Of a stretch of DNA of 64,000 nucleotides, positions 1 through 10,806 are shown one piece after another. Made by a program: the position numbers and the translations under genes. This stretch comes from Areca catechu (lineage: Eukaryota; Streptophyta; Magnoliopsida; Arecales; Arecaceae). Position 1 is the stretch's first letter; each line of letters opens with the position of its first letter. The DNA is taken from assembly GCA_021397845.1 (NCBI GenBank), contig JAHSVC010000040.1, forward strand, positions 1,861,501 to 1,925,500, in the 5' to 3' direction. Under the pieces are notes generated by a model, which was not told where the DNA came from, ran no database searches, and was given only the letters and a program-made list of their open reading frames with translations.

Positions 1-413
1 TTGACATGTTACTTAAATCACTAAAAGAAGCATTGCCAGAAGGGGAGACACTTCCTAAGTCTCATTATAAGGCAAGAAATGTGTTGCATGGTTTGGGTTT
101 GGGATATGAAGCTATTCATGCATGCAAGTATGATTGTGCATTATTATGGAAGGAGTTTGAAAATCATGAAGAGTGTCCTGTTTATTGTACATTTAGATGG
201 AAAATCAAAGATGGTGAGGGTAAGAAAGTGCCATATAAGATATTTCATTACTTTCCATTAAACCAAAGTTGCAACGCCTTTTATGTCAAAGGAAACTACC
301 TTAGAGATGCGGTGGCATAAGGATAAACGTATAGATGATGGAAAGCTGTTAAGACAACCAGCCAACTCAAAAACTTGAAAAATGTTCGATAATGATTTTT
401 CATGGTTTGCTGC
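1..413 (+). pseudogene. CACTA (En/Spm) TNP2 transposase, N-terminal part, broken
   Basis: This is the coding remnant of a CACTA transposase of the TNP2 / Transposase_21 family, the protein that cuts the element's ends. The open stretch 6-320 reads through the typical TNP2 segment with LPKSHYKARNVL, GLGYEAIHACKYDCALLW and a W-K linker. A frameshift near 290-305 moves the reading to the +1 frame (RWHKDKRIDDG), followed by one in-frame stop just before FDNDFSWFAAD. The protein then breaks at GCTGC (409-413), where a Gypsy element was inserted, and continues at 25,558 with AADPRNVRLGLATDG. The N-terminal part of the gene and the 5' terminus of the transposon are outside the window. The frameshift and stop make it non-functional. 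Family identity is sure; exact breakpoints of the frameshift are approximate. Confidence 0.9.
409..413. repeat. Target-site duplication GCTGC (left) of the Tat element
   Basis: GCTGC directly precedes TGATATGACT, the start of the Tat LTR. The same five bases occur at 25558-25562, right after the other LTR end. Joining the flanks through one GCTGC restores the TNP2 reading frame. Confidence 0.9.
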
Positions 414-2478
414 TGATATGACTACATCGCTGACGTGGGGCGCGTGTCAGGTCCAGCTGGACACGGTCAGTACCACGTGGATTTTTTTTTTCAAAAGATC
501 CCCGTTCAGGAAGAAGTGCATCTGCTCCCTCGCCAGGTGGCACCCCAAGGCGGGTCCGCCTCGATCGAGGTCGAGCTGGGCCCTTCTGCTCCTCCGCCAG
601 GTGGCACCCGAAGATGGGTCCACCTCGGCCAAATCGAGCACCTCTCTGCCACTCCGCCAGGTGTCCAACCAGGAGGGGTCCACCTCGGCCGAAGCTGGCG
701 GCCCCTTGCTCCCTCGCCAGGTGGCACCCCAAGATGGGTCCACCTCGGCCAAAGTCGAGCACCTCTCTACCGCTCCACTAGGTGTCCACCCAGGAGGGGT
801 CCACCTTGGCCGAAGCTGTCAGCCCCTTGCTCCCTTGCCAGGTGGCAACCCAGGATGGGTCCACCTCGGTCGAGGTCGAGCCGAGCCCTCCTGCTCCTTC
901 ACCAAGTGGCACCCGAAGACGGGTCCACCTCGGTCAAAGTCGAGCACCTCTATGCCGCTCCGCCAGGTGTCCACCCAGGAGGGGTCCACCTCGGCAGAAG
1001 CTGTCGGCCCCTTGCTCCCTCGCCAAGTGGCACCCCAAGGCGGGTCCACCTCGGCCGAGGTCGAGCCGGGCCCTTCTGCTGCTTCGCCATGTGGCACTCG
1101 AAGACGGGTCCACCTCGACCGAAGTCGAGCACCTCTCTGCTGCTCCGCCAGGTGTCCACCCAAGAGGGGTCCACCTCGGCCGAAGCGTCGGCCCCTCGCT
1201 CCCTCGCTAGGTGGCACCCCAAGGCGGTCCACCTCAGCCGAGGTCTATCCGAGCCCTTTTGCTCCTCCACCAGGTGGCACCCGAAGACAGGTCCACCTCG
1301 GCCAAAGTCGAGCACCTTCTGCCGCTCTACCAGGTGTCCACCCAGGAGGGGTCCACCTCGGCCGAAGATGGCGGCTCCTTGCTCCATCGCCAGGAGGCAC
1401 CCCAAGATGGGTCCACCTCGGCCAAAGTCGAGCACCTCTTTGCCGCTCCACCAGGTGTCCACCCAGGAGGGGTCCACCTCGCCCGAAGCTATCGGCCCCT
1501 CGCTCCCTCGCCAGGTGGCACCTCAAGACGGGTCCACCTCGGCTGAGGTTGAGCTGGGCCCTCCTGCTCCTTCTCCAGGAGGCACCCGAAGATGGGTCCA
1601 CATCGGTCGGTCAAAGTCGAGCACCTCTCTGTCGCTCCGCTAGGTGCCAACCTAGGAGGGGTCAACCTTGGCCGAGCTGGCGGCCCCTTGCTCCCTCGCC
1701 AGGTGGCACCCCAAGACGGGTCCACCTCGGCCGAGGTCGAGCCGAGCCCTCCTGCTCCTTCACCAGGTGGCACCCGAAGATGGGTCCACCTCGTCGAAGT
1801 CGAGAACCTCTCTACTGCTCTGCCAGGTGTCCACCCAGGAGGGGTCCACCTCGGCCGAAGCTATCGGCCCCTCACTCCCTCGAGAGGTGGCACCCCAAGC
1901 GGGTCCACCTCGGTCGAGGTCGAGATGGGCCCTTCTGCTCCTCCGCCAGGTGGCACCCGAAGATGGGTCCACCTCGACCGAAGTTGAGCACCTCTCTGCC
2001 GCTCCGCCAGGAGTCCACCCGGGCGGGGTCCACCTCGACCGAAGCTGTCGGCCCCTCTCTCCCTCGCCAGGTGGCACCCCAAGGCGGGTCCACCTCAGCC
2101 GAGGTCGAGCCGGGCCCTTCTGCTCCTCCGCTAGGTGGCACCCAAAGACGGGTCCACCTTGGCCGAAGTCGAGCACCTCTCTGCCGCTCTGCCAGGTGTC
2201 CACCCAGGAGGGGTCCACCTCGGCCGAAGCTGTCGACCCCTCGCTCCCTCACCAGGTGGCACCACAAGGCAGGTCCACCTCGACCGAGGTTGCTGGGTCC
2301 TTCTGCTCCTCCGCTGGTGGCACCCGAAGATGGGACCACCTCGGCCGAAGTCGAGCACCTCTCTGCCGCTCCACCATGTGCCCACCCAGGAGGGGTCCAC
2401 CTCGACCGAAGCTGGTGACCCCTTGCTCTCTCGCCAGGTGGCACCCCAAGACGGGTCCACCTCGGTCGAGGTCGAGCC
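414..2478 (+). repeat. Tat 5' LTR, first segment
   Basis: It begins TGATATGACTACATCGCTGA and matches the 3' LTR from 22713. Most of it is a GC-rich minisatellite. It stops at GAGCC (2474-2478), where the inverted CRM-like solo LTR enters. The LTR resumes at 4069 and again at 12961. Confidence 0.9.
525..2478 (+). repeat. Higher-order minisatellite in the Tat 5' LTR
   Basis: Three related monomers of about 60-64 bp repeat in a fixed order. Each contains GTCCACCTCGG and a variant of CGCCAGGTGKCACCC. One has AAGTCGAGCACCTCTCTGCC, one GAAGCTGTCGGCCCC, and one GAGGTCGAGCCGGGCCC. Together they form a unit of about 185 bp repeated roughly ten times. The array is CpG-rich and nearly free of stops in several frames, so it produces long meaningless ORFs on both strands. 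The same array is in the 3' LTR. Confidence 0.88.
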
Positions 2479-4063
2479 TGATGCAGAACAAAAGAGAGAT
2501 GCGATGCGGAAGTAAATTAAGACTAATTCTTTTTTTTATATATAATATTTAAGAAGTCGGCCTTGACTTAAAGGAAAGTTAAACTAAGTTGAAAGAAACT
2601 ATATATAATAATTGAATGCACAATTCAAAGAAACTAGATTATCAGAGTAGTTCAGAAGTAAAGGATCGCTGGGGGTTGAGAAACTCCCAGACCTAGGGTT
2701 TCGCTCTGAACTTTCAACAGACAGAAGTAAGAGAAGAGAAGGGTTACAGACCAGGCAGTGATCTTCACAGAGTTTAGTGGAAGGACTCTCTTGAGCAGAT
2801 TGTTGGATCCCCGGATTCGGATATCTTCGCAATGGATCCTCCAATACTGGTATGTTGGCAGAGTTGGCTTCTCCTGAACTCAAGATCTGGGAAAGAAGAA
2901 GAACAAGTTATGGAACTAGATACTCAAGGAAGGATTTACCAGATAGAAGAACTTGAAAGTTGATGTTGCTGAAATCCTGATTCTCCTGGATGCTGATCTG
3001 ACTTCCTCTGGGATTTGCTCTGTATCGAAGTGGCCGAACTGGACCTGGATGCTAGTGGTCGGCCTCTACTTGGAGAGAGGGGCCGTGAGAGATGGGGTAG
3101 GCTAGGGTTTGGTGGAATGAAGAGGATGATGGGCGGCTAGGGTTGGAATGGAAGAGGCTAACCTAAGGTTTTTGGGTTGGAGATCTCACACCTCCTCAAG
3201 GTTCCTAGGGAACCCGAATTTACTCCCTCACGGAGCTCAACACCTGGATGCAAGTGCGGAAGAGAGAAACACAAAGTTGCTCACACAAAATTTGAATTCA
3301 TTCATCATTTGTTTTTTTCAAAACTTACAAGAGGGGTTTATTTTATAGACTTTACAAGAGGTCAGGTTTTACATCTTCCCATGTGGGACTAATAGGATGG
3401 ATCTTCAAATTAGGTTTGTAGAATCAATTCCTTCCCATATGGCCGGCCAAGAGGTTCCATAAATGTTGATTGAAAGCTTCAAATGGTAAGTAGGTGGCGC
3501 CTCCTAGCTTTGCTCTTCAAGAAATATTTTTTTCCTTCCATGGCTCAACTCTTTTGGACACCTCCTTTTCTTTCTCCCAAGACATGGCTCTTCCCAACTT
3601 TGCTTTGGGCTTTTTAGGCATGGATTGGGCGCCCCTTGAAGTGCTCCCCAAGAAATGCTTCTTTCCTCCTTTAGCTTGGCCTTTTAAGGTACATATGGGG
3701 CGCCTCCTTGATTTTGGCTTCAAGAAATTTCTTGCTCCCTTGGGTGTGGGGACCAAGACACTGGGATGGATTTGTGGCGCCTCCTGGACTTGGCGTATGG
3801 CTGGAGTGTAGCTGGAGTGTGGCACCCACTTGCTTGGGCTTGGAAGAAATGTGACACCCTGGAGAAGACCTAGACCACTACTAGGACTTGAACTGAGTCA
3901 ACATGACTCAACATAATTTAAATTGCAGGGAAATACAGACTCAACTAAAATTGAGTTGACCAAGTCACCCTTATTACAAACAGAAAACCCTAATTCTTCA
4001 GGCAAGGTCAATCAGAGATAGATGGAGCCCTGAAGTCTTCTACTGAGTCTGTTGCCCGCACCA
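2479..4063 (-). mobile_element. Inverted solo LTR of a CRM-like chromovirus
   Basis: A 1,585-bp solo LTR inserted on the minus strand in the Tat 5' LTR. Read on the minus strand it starts TGGTGCGGGCAACAGACTCAG and ends TTTTGTTCTGCATCA. It is flanked by GAGCC on both sides (2474-2478 and 4064-4068). It is the same family as the full-length element at 4178-12955, whose 5' LTR lies only 114 bp away in the opposite orientation. No internal sequence remains, which fits LTR-LTR recombination of an older insertion. Confidence 0.92.
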
Positions 4064-4177
4064 GAGCCGGGCCCTCCTGCTCCTTCACCAGTGGAACCCG
4101 AAGATGGGTCCATCCCGGCTAAAGTCGAGCCTCTCTTCCGCCCCTCCGCCAGGTGGCGCCCCCTGATGGGTCCACCT
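4064..4177 (+). repeat. Tat 5' LTR, middle segment between two insertions
   Basis: A 114-bp remnant of the Tat minisatellite (GAGCCGGGCCCTCCTGCTCC and so on) bounded by the TSD GAGCC of the solo LTR on the left and CACCT (4173-4177) of the full-length insertion on the right. It aligns with about 24655-24770 of the 3' LTR. Confidence 0.9.
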
Positions 4178-5763
4178 TGGTGCGGGCACCAGACTCAGAA
4201 GAAGACTTCAGAGCTCCATCTGGATCTCTGATTGACCTTGCCGAAGAATTAGGGTTTTTTGGCTTGTAATAAGGGTTGACTTGATCAACTCATTTTAGCT
4301 TAAGTCTGTACTCCCTGCAATTTATTTTTGTTGAGTCATGTTGACTCAGTAGTGGTCTAGGACTTCAACCTGGGGTGTTACATTTTCTTCCAAGGCCAAG
4401 CAAGTGGGCGCCACACTCCCAGCCACACGCCTGAGTCCAGGGGGCCACATCTCCATCCAGTATACTCTGGTCCCCACACCACAGATAGCAGCTTCCTTCT
4501 CTCATGCACCATTTGAGGAGAAAGCAACCAGGGATCCACAAATCAAGGGGGCGGCCCAAGACCTTCCATAAGAGCAAGCTATGAAAGGGAAGAAATTCTT
4601 CTTGGAGAGAACTTCAAGGAGGCGCCTATTCCCTGCCAAAATACCCAAAACAAAGATGGGAAGGACCATGACTTAGGGAGAAAGAAAGGAGAGTCCAAAA
4701 GAGTTGAGCCATGGAAGGAAAAATCCTTTCTTGAAGAACAAAGCTTGGAGGTGCCATCTACCTTCCTTTAAAAACCAAATCAAATTTTTTTGGAACCTTT
4801 GGCCGCCATATGTGTAGGGATGATCCTACAATCCTAATTTGAAGATCCCATCCTTTAGTCCCACATGGGAAGATGTAAACCCTACTCTCTTGTAAAGTCC
4901 TATAAATTAAACCCTTCTCGTAATTTGAAAGTAATCTAATGAATGAATTCAAACTTTGTGTGAGCAACTTTATGTTTTCTCTTCCGCACTTGCATCCAGG
5001 TGTTGAGCTCCCTGAGGGAGTAAATCGGGTTCCCTAGGAACCTTGAGGAGGTGTGAGATCTCCAACCCCAACCCTAGGTTAGCCACTTCACTCCCAAACC
5101 CTAGCCGCCCATCATCCTTCTCTTTCCACCAAGCCCTAGCTATCCACCTCTCACGGCCATCCTCTTCAGTCAAGGCCGACCCCAGCATCCGGGTCCAGTC
5201 CGGATACTTCAGATCCAGAGCAATTCTCAGAGGAAGTCAGATCAACCTCCAGGAGAATCCAGATTTTAGCACATCAACTTTCAAGTTCTTCAATATGGTA
5301 AATTCTTCCTTGAGTATCTGATTCCATCACTTGTTCTTCTTCTTTCCAGATCTTGAGTCCAAGAGAAGCCGACTCAGCCACAGACCAGTATTGGAGGATC
5401 CATTGTGAAGATATCCGAATCCAGGATCCAACAATCTGCTCGAGAGAGTTCTTCCACCAACTCTATGAAGATCACTGTCTGGTCGGTATCCCATCTCTTC
5501 TCTTTATTTCTATCCTGTTGAAAGTTCAGAGCGAAACCCTAGGTCTGGGAGTTTCTCAACCCCCAGCGATCCGTTACTTCTGAACTACTCTGATAATCCA
5601 GTTTTATTTAAATTGTGCTTTCAATTATTATCTAGTTTCTTTCAATTTAGTTTAGCTTTCCTTTGAGTCAAAGCCAATTTCAAAAATATATAAAAAAAAA
5701 AAGAAAAAGAATTAATCTTAATTTATTTCCGCATCGCATCATCTTCTCTTTTGTTCTACATCA
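4178..5763 (+). repeat. 5' LTR of CRM-like element
   Basis: It starts with the perfect palindrome TGGTGCGGGCACCA and ends TTCTACATCA. A candidate TATA box, TATAAATTA, lies at 4901-4909, shortly after a conserved CCCACATGGGAAGATGT block. The same blocks occur in the 3' LTR and in the element at 56749. Confidence 0.9.
4901..4909 (+). promoter_or_regulatory. Candidate LTR TATA box
   Basis: TATAAATTA follows TTGTAAAGTCC in the 5' LTR. The identical motif in the same context is at 12083-12091, 57472-57480 and 62605-62613, so it is conserved across family copies. Function as promoter is inferred. Confidence 0.5.
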
Positions 5764-5767
5764 TTTT

Positions 5768-5779
5768 TGGTATCAGAGC
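5768..5779 (+). other. Primer-binding site (initiator Met-tRNA type)
   Basis: TGGTATCAGAGC lies five bases after the LTR start of the internal region (LTR ends at 5763, spacer TTTT). This is the sequence complementary to the 3' end of plant initiator Met tRNA used by many plant retrotransposons. Confidence 0.92.
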
Positions 5780-6660
5780 ACAGTCTAGGGTTTCTGTTTT
5801 GCTTGCTTGTTTTAAGTCTCTCTCCTTTTACTTTGTCTGCTCGAAGTAGACTCCCCAGGACGTCCGGTCCTAGGAACGAAGCGAGGTGCAAACCTCCTCT
5901 TCCCATTCCACGGGTGTTTCTAGGGCGTGTAGGGGATCCGTTGGGTTACAACTTCGTAGCAGGAATTGTAAACGGGGGAAGCACCCTGTTTCAATCCGTA
6001 ACTATCCTGTTGCAGGAATTGTTTCTCAGTGTAGGTAACTCTGAATTGTATGATTATTATTTTGCTGGAACCAATATAATTGAAGCTATTTTAAATAATT
6101 TTTCTGTGATTTATTGGTTTCCGTGAGATTTCTGAGAGTTAAATTACTGCAACTCTATTTTGTTGTTTTGCAATTATCTTGAGTGAACATCTCCTAACTC
6201 ATCCTAAGGGCATTTGAGCATCTAAGATAAGGGGAGGAGTTGATAACCTCTCATTAGCCAACAACCACCACCCCCTCATTCGATTCTAAGCCTAACTTTA
6301 AAATTTATTAGACTTAATTTGCCCTAGTGGGCTAGGGACATCAACAAGTCGGGTCAAGGCTAGTGTTGAGTCAGTTTGTCTAGTTATTCTGTGTGTACTT
6401 TGTACTCAGTGTCTAGAATGGTGGTTCTGGGACTACGTCCCGAAGGGCTTGTGTGCTGGTCCGCCTACCTAGCCAATCACTGATTGGTGTCTAGGATTGG
6501 CATCTAGGAACCTAACACTCCCCTTACACCTGCTTGGCTGAGTCCCGAGTTACTACAGGCTAGCTTGCCACTCTGATTGGGCATCTAGTTTGGGCTCTAG
6601 GTCTAGTTAGCCCGCAGTCGATTCAGTTGAGTCTCATTTTGTGTGTTTGCTTGCATCATC
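5780..6660 (+). other. 5' untranslated leader of the CRM-like element
   Basis: About 880 bp between the primer site and the gag ATG, with no coding signal. It is closely matched by 58427-59309 of the second element of this family, so it is a conserved leader, presumably holding dimerisation and packaging signals. It has the 15-bp run GGACTACGTCCCGAA at about 6430 and several CTAGG-type short repeats. Confidence 0.7.
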
Positions 6661-7715
6661 ATGTCTACCCGAATGGAGTACCCTACCAACCTGGTCAAAC
6701 CCCCTGATTTAGAGGCCATGGTTAGAGCTCTTACTGAGAGTATGAACAAATTAAGTCAAGATATGAATGAGAATTTTGCCCAGCTTAGGGATCGAGTCCA
6801 AGTACTTGAGGAACCTAGGCATCAGAATTGGACTCCTGACCCAGATTTTAATGTGCCTCAACCTCACCCACACCAAGAGCCTAGAAGACCTTTATACAGA
6901 GATCCTGAACCTAATCATAGGAGGCCTGACCCAGAACCTGAAGATAGAGATGATAGGCTCATTCGGAACATCAAATTAGATGCACCCACTTTTGATGGTA
7001 GCTTAAACCCTAAGGTGTATTCTGACTGGGAGGGTGAGATGGACCAGTACTTTGAGTGGTATGCCATGTCTGAGGAAAGAAAGTTCAAGTTTGCCAAGAT
7101 GAAGTTAGTACGTCAAGCTAGGTTATACTGGGGAAACATTGAGCTGACCACTAGAGACGAAATGTAGAGCCCATAACCACTTGGCAAGGTATGAAAGAGA
7201 AACTTAGAGATAAGTACCTACCCATTTCATACCAGCAGAACCTGTTAGACCAATGGCAGACTTTGAAACAAGGGAACTGATCTGTATCAGACTACATAAC
7301 CATCTTTGATGAATACCTGATGAGATGTGATGTGAGTGAATCCCGTGAGGTCACTTTGTCTAGGTTTAGGGCTGGACTTAGGGAAGACATAAAGAGGGAG
7401 TTGTTTCTGAGAGAGGTTACTGACCTAGACCAAGCCTATCAGATTGCACTGAACACTGAGAAGTTTCAGAGAGGACCTATACCTTCTAGGGTTAGTGCCC
7501 CAATCCCAAAATGGACCTAGCCAAGTTACCCCTAGCAAGTCTAATCAGGGTATTCCCACCCCTAAGCCCATGGACAAAGGTAAGGCACCTGACACCCAAA
7601 GAACCCTAGTATCATCTATTTTAAGTGCCAGAAGCCCGGTCATATCTCCAACCAGTGCACAGCCATAGCTTGTTTTAAGTGCCACAAGGTAGGTCATGTT
7701 TCTAGCCAGTGCCCT
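6661..7715 (+). pseudogene. gag of the CRM-like element, frameshifted
   Basis: Structural polyprotein that forms the particle and packages RNA. The ATG at 6661 (MSTRMEYP) is shared with the intact ORF at 59310. Residues 1-65 look like a coiled N-terminus (MVRALTESMNKLSQDM), followed by a Pro/Asp-rich linker and the capsid core from about IKLDAPTFDGS to LYWGN. The frame breaks at about 7165, has a stop near 7278, reopens at 7320-7520, and shifts again before the nucleocapsid. There a complete CCHC knuckle (CFKCHKVGHVSSQC) is preceded by a second whose first Cys is replaced by Tyr (YFKCQKPGHISNQC). Not functional. Confidence 0.85.
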
Positions 7716-8370
7716 CGTAGATCCCTTTACATAGAAGAAGCAGAGGAAGAGAGTTTCGGACCCAATGAAGAGTTTGAAGAAGAAGTTTATGAGGCCGGAA
7801 TGAATTTGGTCGATGAGTATGAAGGAGAGGAGGAATCCACAGAGTCTGACCAATTAGGGGTTGTAAGATGCATCCTGTCCCAGAATAGAGTTCAGGAGGA
7901 TTGGCGTAGGACTAACATCCTACAGACTTTCCTTAAACTAGGGGATAAGGTATGTAAAATCATCATAGATAGTGGGAGCTGTGTGAATACCATTTTTGCT
8001 AGCACTGTCAAAATGTTAGGCTTAACCCCAGTCCCCCACCCCAAACCCTATAAGGTTTCTTGGGTAGACTCTACCTCTATACCCATCCAGTCTAGATGTC
8101 AGGTCCAAATCCAAATGCAATCCTATCAAGAGAAGATTTGGTGTGACGTCTTGCCCATGGGGTGAGCAGTATAATTCTTGGAAGACCTTGGTTGTATGAT
8201 CATGATGCCACCCTCTTAGGAAAATCTAACACCTGTGTCTTTAGTTTTAATGGGAAGAAAATCACAATCCATCCAGTCCCTCCTAAGGACAAGATAGCTA
8301 AAGGAACCAATAAGGTCAGAGAAATGAAGACTGGAGTGAACCTAATTAGTGCTAAGGATCTAGAATAAGA
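7716..8370 (+). pseudogene. Aspartic protease region of CRM-like pol
   Basis: Retropepsin-like protease that would cleave the polyprotein. After an acidic linker (EEAEEESFGPNEEFEEE, VDEYEGEEE) comes the active-site motif IIIDSGSCVNTIF at about 7960-8000, and the downstream ILGRPWLYDHDA segment typical of Gypsy proteases at 8170-8210. A frameshift at about 8160 separates the two halves, so no single protein is made. Confidence 0.82.
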
Positions 8371-8395
8371 AATTCATAGTGGTTCACCTATTTGG

Positions 8396-9170
8396 ATGTT
8401 GACTGCTAAGGAACTTAGGACTCCTACACCCTTAGAGCCTCCTCAGAAAGTTAAACCTTTGTTAAAAGAATTTGAGGATGTTTTTCCCGAGGATCTGCCA
8501 GACCACCTTCCACCTCTTAGGGATATCCAGCATTCCATAGATTTAGTCCCAGGAGCTACTTTACCCAACTTGCCCCATTATAGGATGAATCCATCTGAGC
8601 ATAAGGAACTGCAAAAGCAGGTTGGAGAATTGTTAAGGAAGGGGTTCATTAGGGAGAGTCTTAGCCCTTGTGCAGTCCCTGCACTTCTAACCCCGAAGAA
8701 GGATGGCACGTGGAGGATGTGTGTTGATAGTCGTGCCATCAACAAAATCACAATCAAGTATAGGTTCCCCATCCCTAGACTAGATGACATGCTAGATATG
8801 ATGGCCGGTGCAATGGTTTTTTCTAAAATTGATCTCAAGAGCGGCTATCATCAGGTTAGGATTAGACCAGGGGATAAGTGGAAAACCGCTTTCAAAACTA
8901 AGGATGGTCTCTATGAATGGGTTGTTATGCCTTTTGGGTTATCCAATGCCCCTAGTACTTTCATGAGGATTGTGACCCAGGTACTTAGAGCTTTTATAGG
9001 GAAGTTTGTAGTGGTCTATTTTGATGGCATCCTGATCTATAGTAAGACCCCTGCAGACCACCTAGGCCACCTTAGACAAGTCTGTCAAGTTTTGAGGAAT
9101 GATAGTCTCTACAGTAATCTCAAAAAGTATGAATTCATGACCAGTAGAATTATCTTCCTTGTTTTGTAGT
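8396..9170 (+). pseudogene. Reverse transcriptase of CRM-like pol, active site mutated
   Basis: Ty3/Gypsy reverse transcriptase, open over 257 codons. Landmarks in order: FPEDLPDHLPPLRDIQHSID, LLRKGFIRESLSPC, KKDGTWRMCVDSRAIN, FSKIDLKSGYHQVRI, VMPFGLSNAPSTF, and the catalytic box as VVYFDGILIY. Family members have YFDD or YVDD here, so the second catalytic Asp is Gly. A frameshift after EFMTSRI ends the frame. Both changes mean this copy cannot reverse-transcribe itself. Confidence 0.92.
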
Positions 9171-9790
9171 AACCCCTGATGGCGTGGCTGCCGATCCTGA
9201 AAAAATTAGGTCCATAGTAGAATGGCCAGAGTCGACCAGTGTGCATGAAGTCAGAAGTTTCCACGGCTTGGCTACCTTCTATAGGCGATTCATCAAGGGG
9301 TTTAGTACTGTAGTTGCTCATATCACAGACTGTATTAGGAAGGGAGAATTCCAGTGGACTAAAGTAGCCCATAAAGCCTTCCTAGATCTTAAGGATAGGA
9401 TGACCCAGGCACCCATTTTGAGGTTACCCGACTTTTCAAAGGTATTTGAGGTTGCCTGTGATGCTTCAGGAGTAGGTATAGGTGGAGTCCTAAGCCAAGA
9501 GAACCATCCCGTAGCATTCTTTAGTGAAAAACTTAATGATGCTAAGCTTAGGTATTCTACCTATGATAAGGAGTTTTATACGGTAGTGCAAGCTTTGCAT
9601 TACTGGAGACATTATTTGCTACCGCAAGAATTTGTGCTGTTTTCGGACCATGAGGCTCTTAGATTCTTGAATTCCCAGAAGAAGCTTAACCCTAGGCATG
9701 CTAAGTGAGTAGAGTATATCCAGTCCTATACTTTTGTTTTGAAGCATAAGGCTGGATCTGAAACTAAGGTAGCTGATGCCCTTAGTGTTG
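9171..9790 (+). pseudogene. RNase H domain of CRM-like pol
   Basis: The frame reopens at about 9172 with TPDGVAADPEKI and VRSFHGLATFYRRFIKGFS (thumb/connection), then RNase H with VACDASGVGIGGVLSQ, FFSEKLNDAKLRYSTYDKEFY, WRHYLLPQEFVLFSDHEAL. The frame has one TGA at 9706-9708, where a Trp codon is expected, then continues VEYIQSYTFVLKHKAGSE to a stop near 9800. It would degrade the RNA strand during cDNA synthesis. Confidence 0.88.
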
Positions 9791-9794
9791 ATCT

Positions 9795-10790
9795 TTGTTG
9801 TTGAATTCTGTTAGGGCTGAAGTCATAGGGTTTGAGCAAATCAAAGAGAAATATGAGTCATGTCCGGATTTTAAGACTGTGTACCAGGATCTAACTCAAG
9901 GACCATCTAGTGACCATAAGGATTATACCCTTTTAGATGGCTTTCTGTTCTTTAAGAATAGGCTTTGCATCCCTAGAACTTCTCTTAGGGAATTTTTGAT
10001 TTGGGAAATTCATGTTGGAGGTTTAGCTGGCCATTTCAGAAAAGATAAAACCACCCTGGCTATTGAAGACCACTTTTTCTGGCCTAGCTTAAAAAGAGAT
10101 GTAGCACACATTGTGGCTAGGTGTCGGACCTGCGCTGTTGCCAAACAGCGAAAACAGAACACCGGCCTTTATACCCCACTCCCTATCCCAGATCATCCTT
10201 GGCAGATGTGAGCATGGACTTTGTGTTAGGTTTGCCTAAGACCCAGAGGAGGCATGACTCTATCTGTGTTGTAGTAGACCGATTTTCCAAGATGGCCCAT
10301 TTCTTGCCTTGTTCCCAAACATTTGATGCGTCTAAGGTAGCCACCATGTTCTTTAATGAGATAGTTCGACTCCATGGCCTACCCAAGACCATTGTTTCAG
10401 ATAGGGATGTCCGATTCACCAGCTATTTCTGGAAAACCCTTTGGCATAAGTTAGGGACAAAACTTAAGTTTTCAACTGCCTATCATCCCCAGACTGATGG
10501 CCAAACCGAAGTAGTGAACCGTAGTTTAGGCAATCTGTTAAGGTGTCTTGTTGGTGAAAATATTAGGAACTAGGATTTGTATTTACCTAGAGCTGAATTT
10601 GCATACAATGACTCGGTCAATAGGTCTACGGGTAAGAGTCCATTTGAAATTGTGCATGGTTACAAACCTCACACACCTCTTGACCTAGCTCCTTTACCAG
10701 TCCACACACGAGTCTCCGAGTCTACCGAAGTTTTTGCACAGCATATAAAAGACTTGCATAAAGAAATTCATGCCAAAAAAATTTAAGTAA
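9795..10790 (+). pseudogene. Integrase (zinc and catalytic core) of CRM-like pol
   Basis: Integrase that inserts cDNA into the genome. An HHCC zinc domain is visible (HVGGLAGHFRKDKT to CRTCAVAKQR, about 10008-10150). After a frameshift near 10205 the catalytic core follows: MDFVLGLPKTQRRHDSI, VVVDRFSKMAHFLPC (first D), VSDRDVRFTSYFWKTLW (second D), HPQTDGQTEVVNRSL (E). It has a stop near 10572 and then YLPRAEFAYNDSVNRSTGKS. Residues of the DDE triad are present but the frame is broken at least twice. Confidence 0.9.
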
Positions 10791-10806
10791 TGAAACTTAT
10801 AAGAAG

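Noticed and set aside
382..2418. A 678-codon open frame and several 100-400 codon frames on both strands
   Set aside because: They lie in the LTR minisatellite. Open frames in many registers on both strands follow from a stop-poor repeat, and the sequence is repetitive in Pro/Arg/Ser/Gly with no domain. The first codons are the end of TNP2.
8396..9170. Endogenous pararetrovirus (caulimovirid) as source of the RT and zinc knuckle
   Set aside because: LTRs, TSDs, integrase and chromodomain identify an LTR retrotransposon; no movement protein or viral coat motif was seen.
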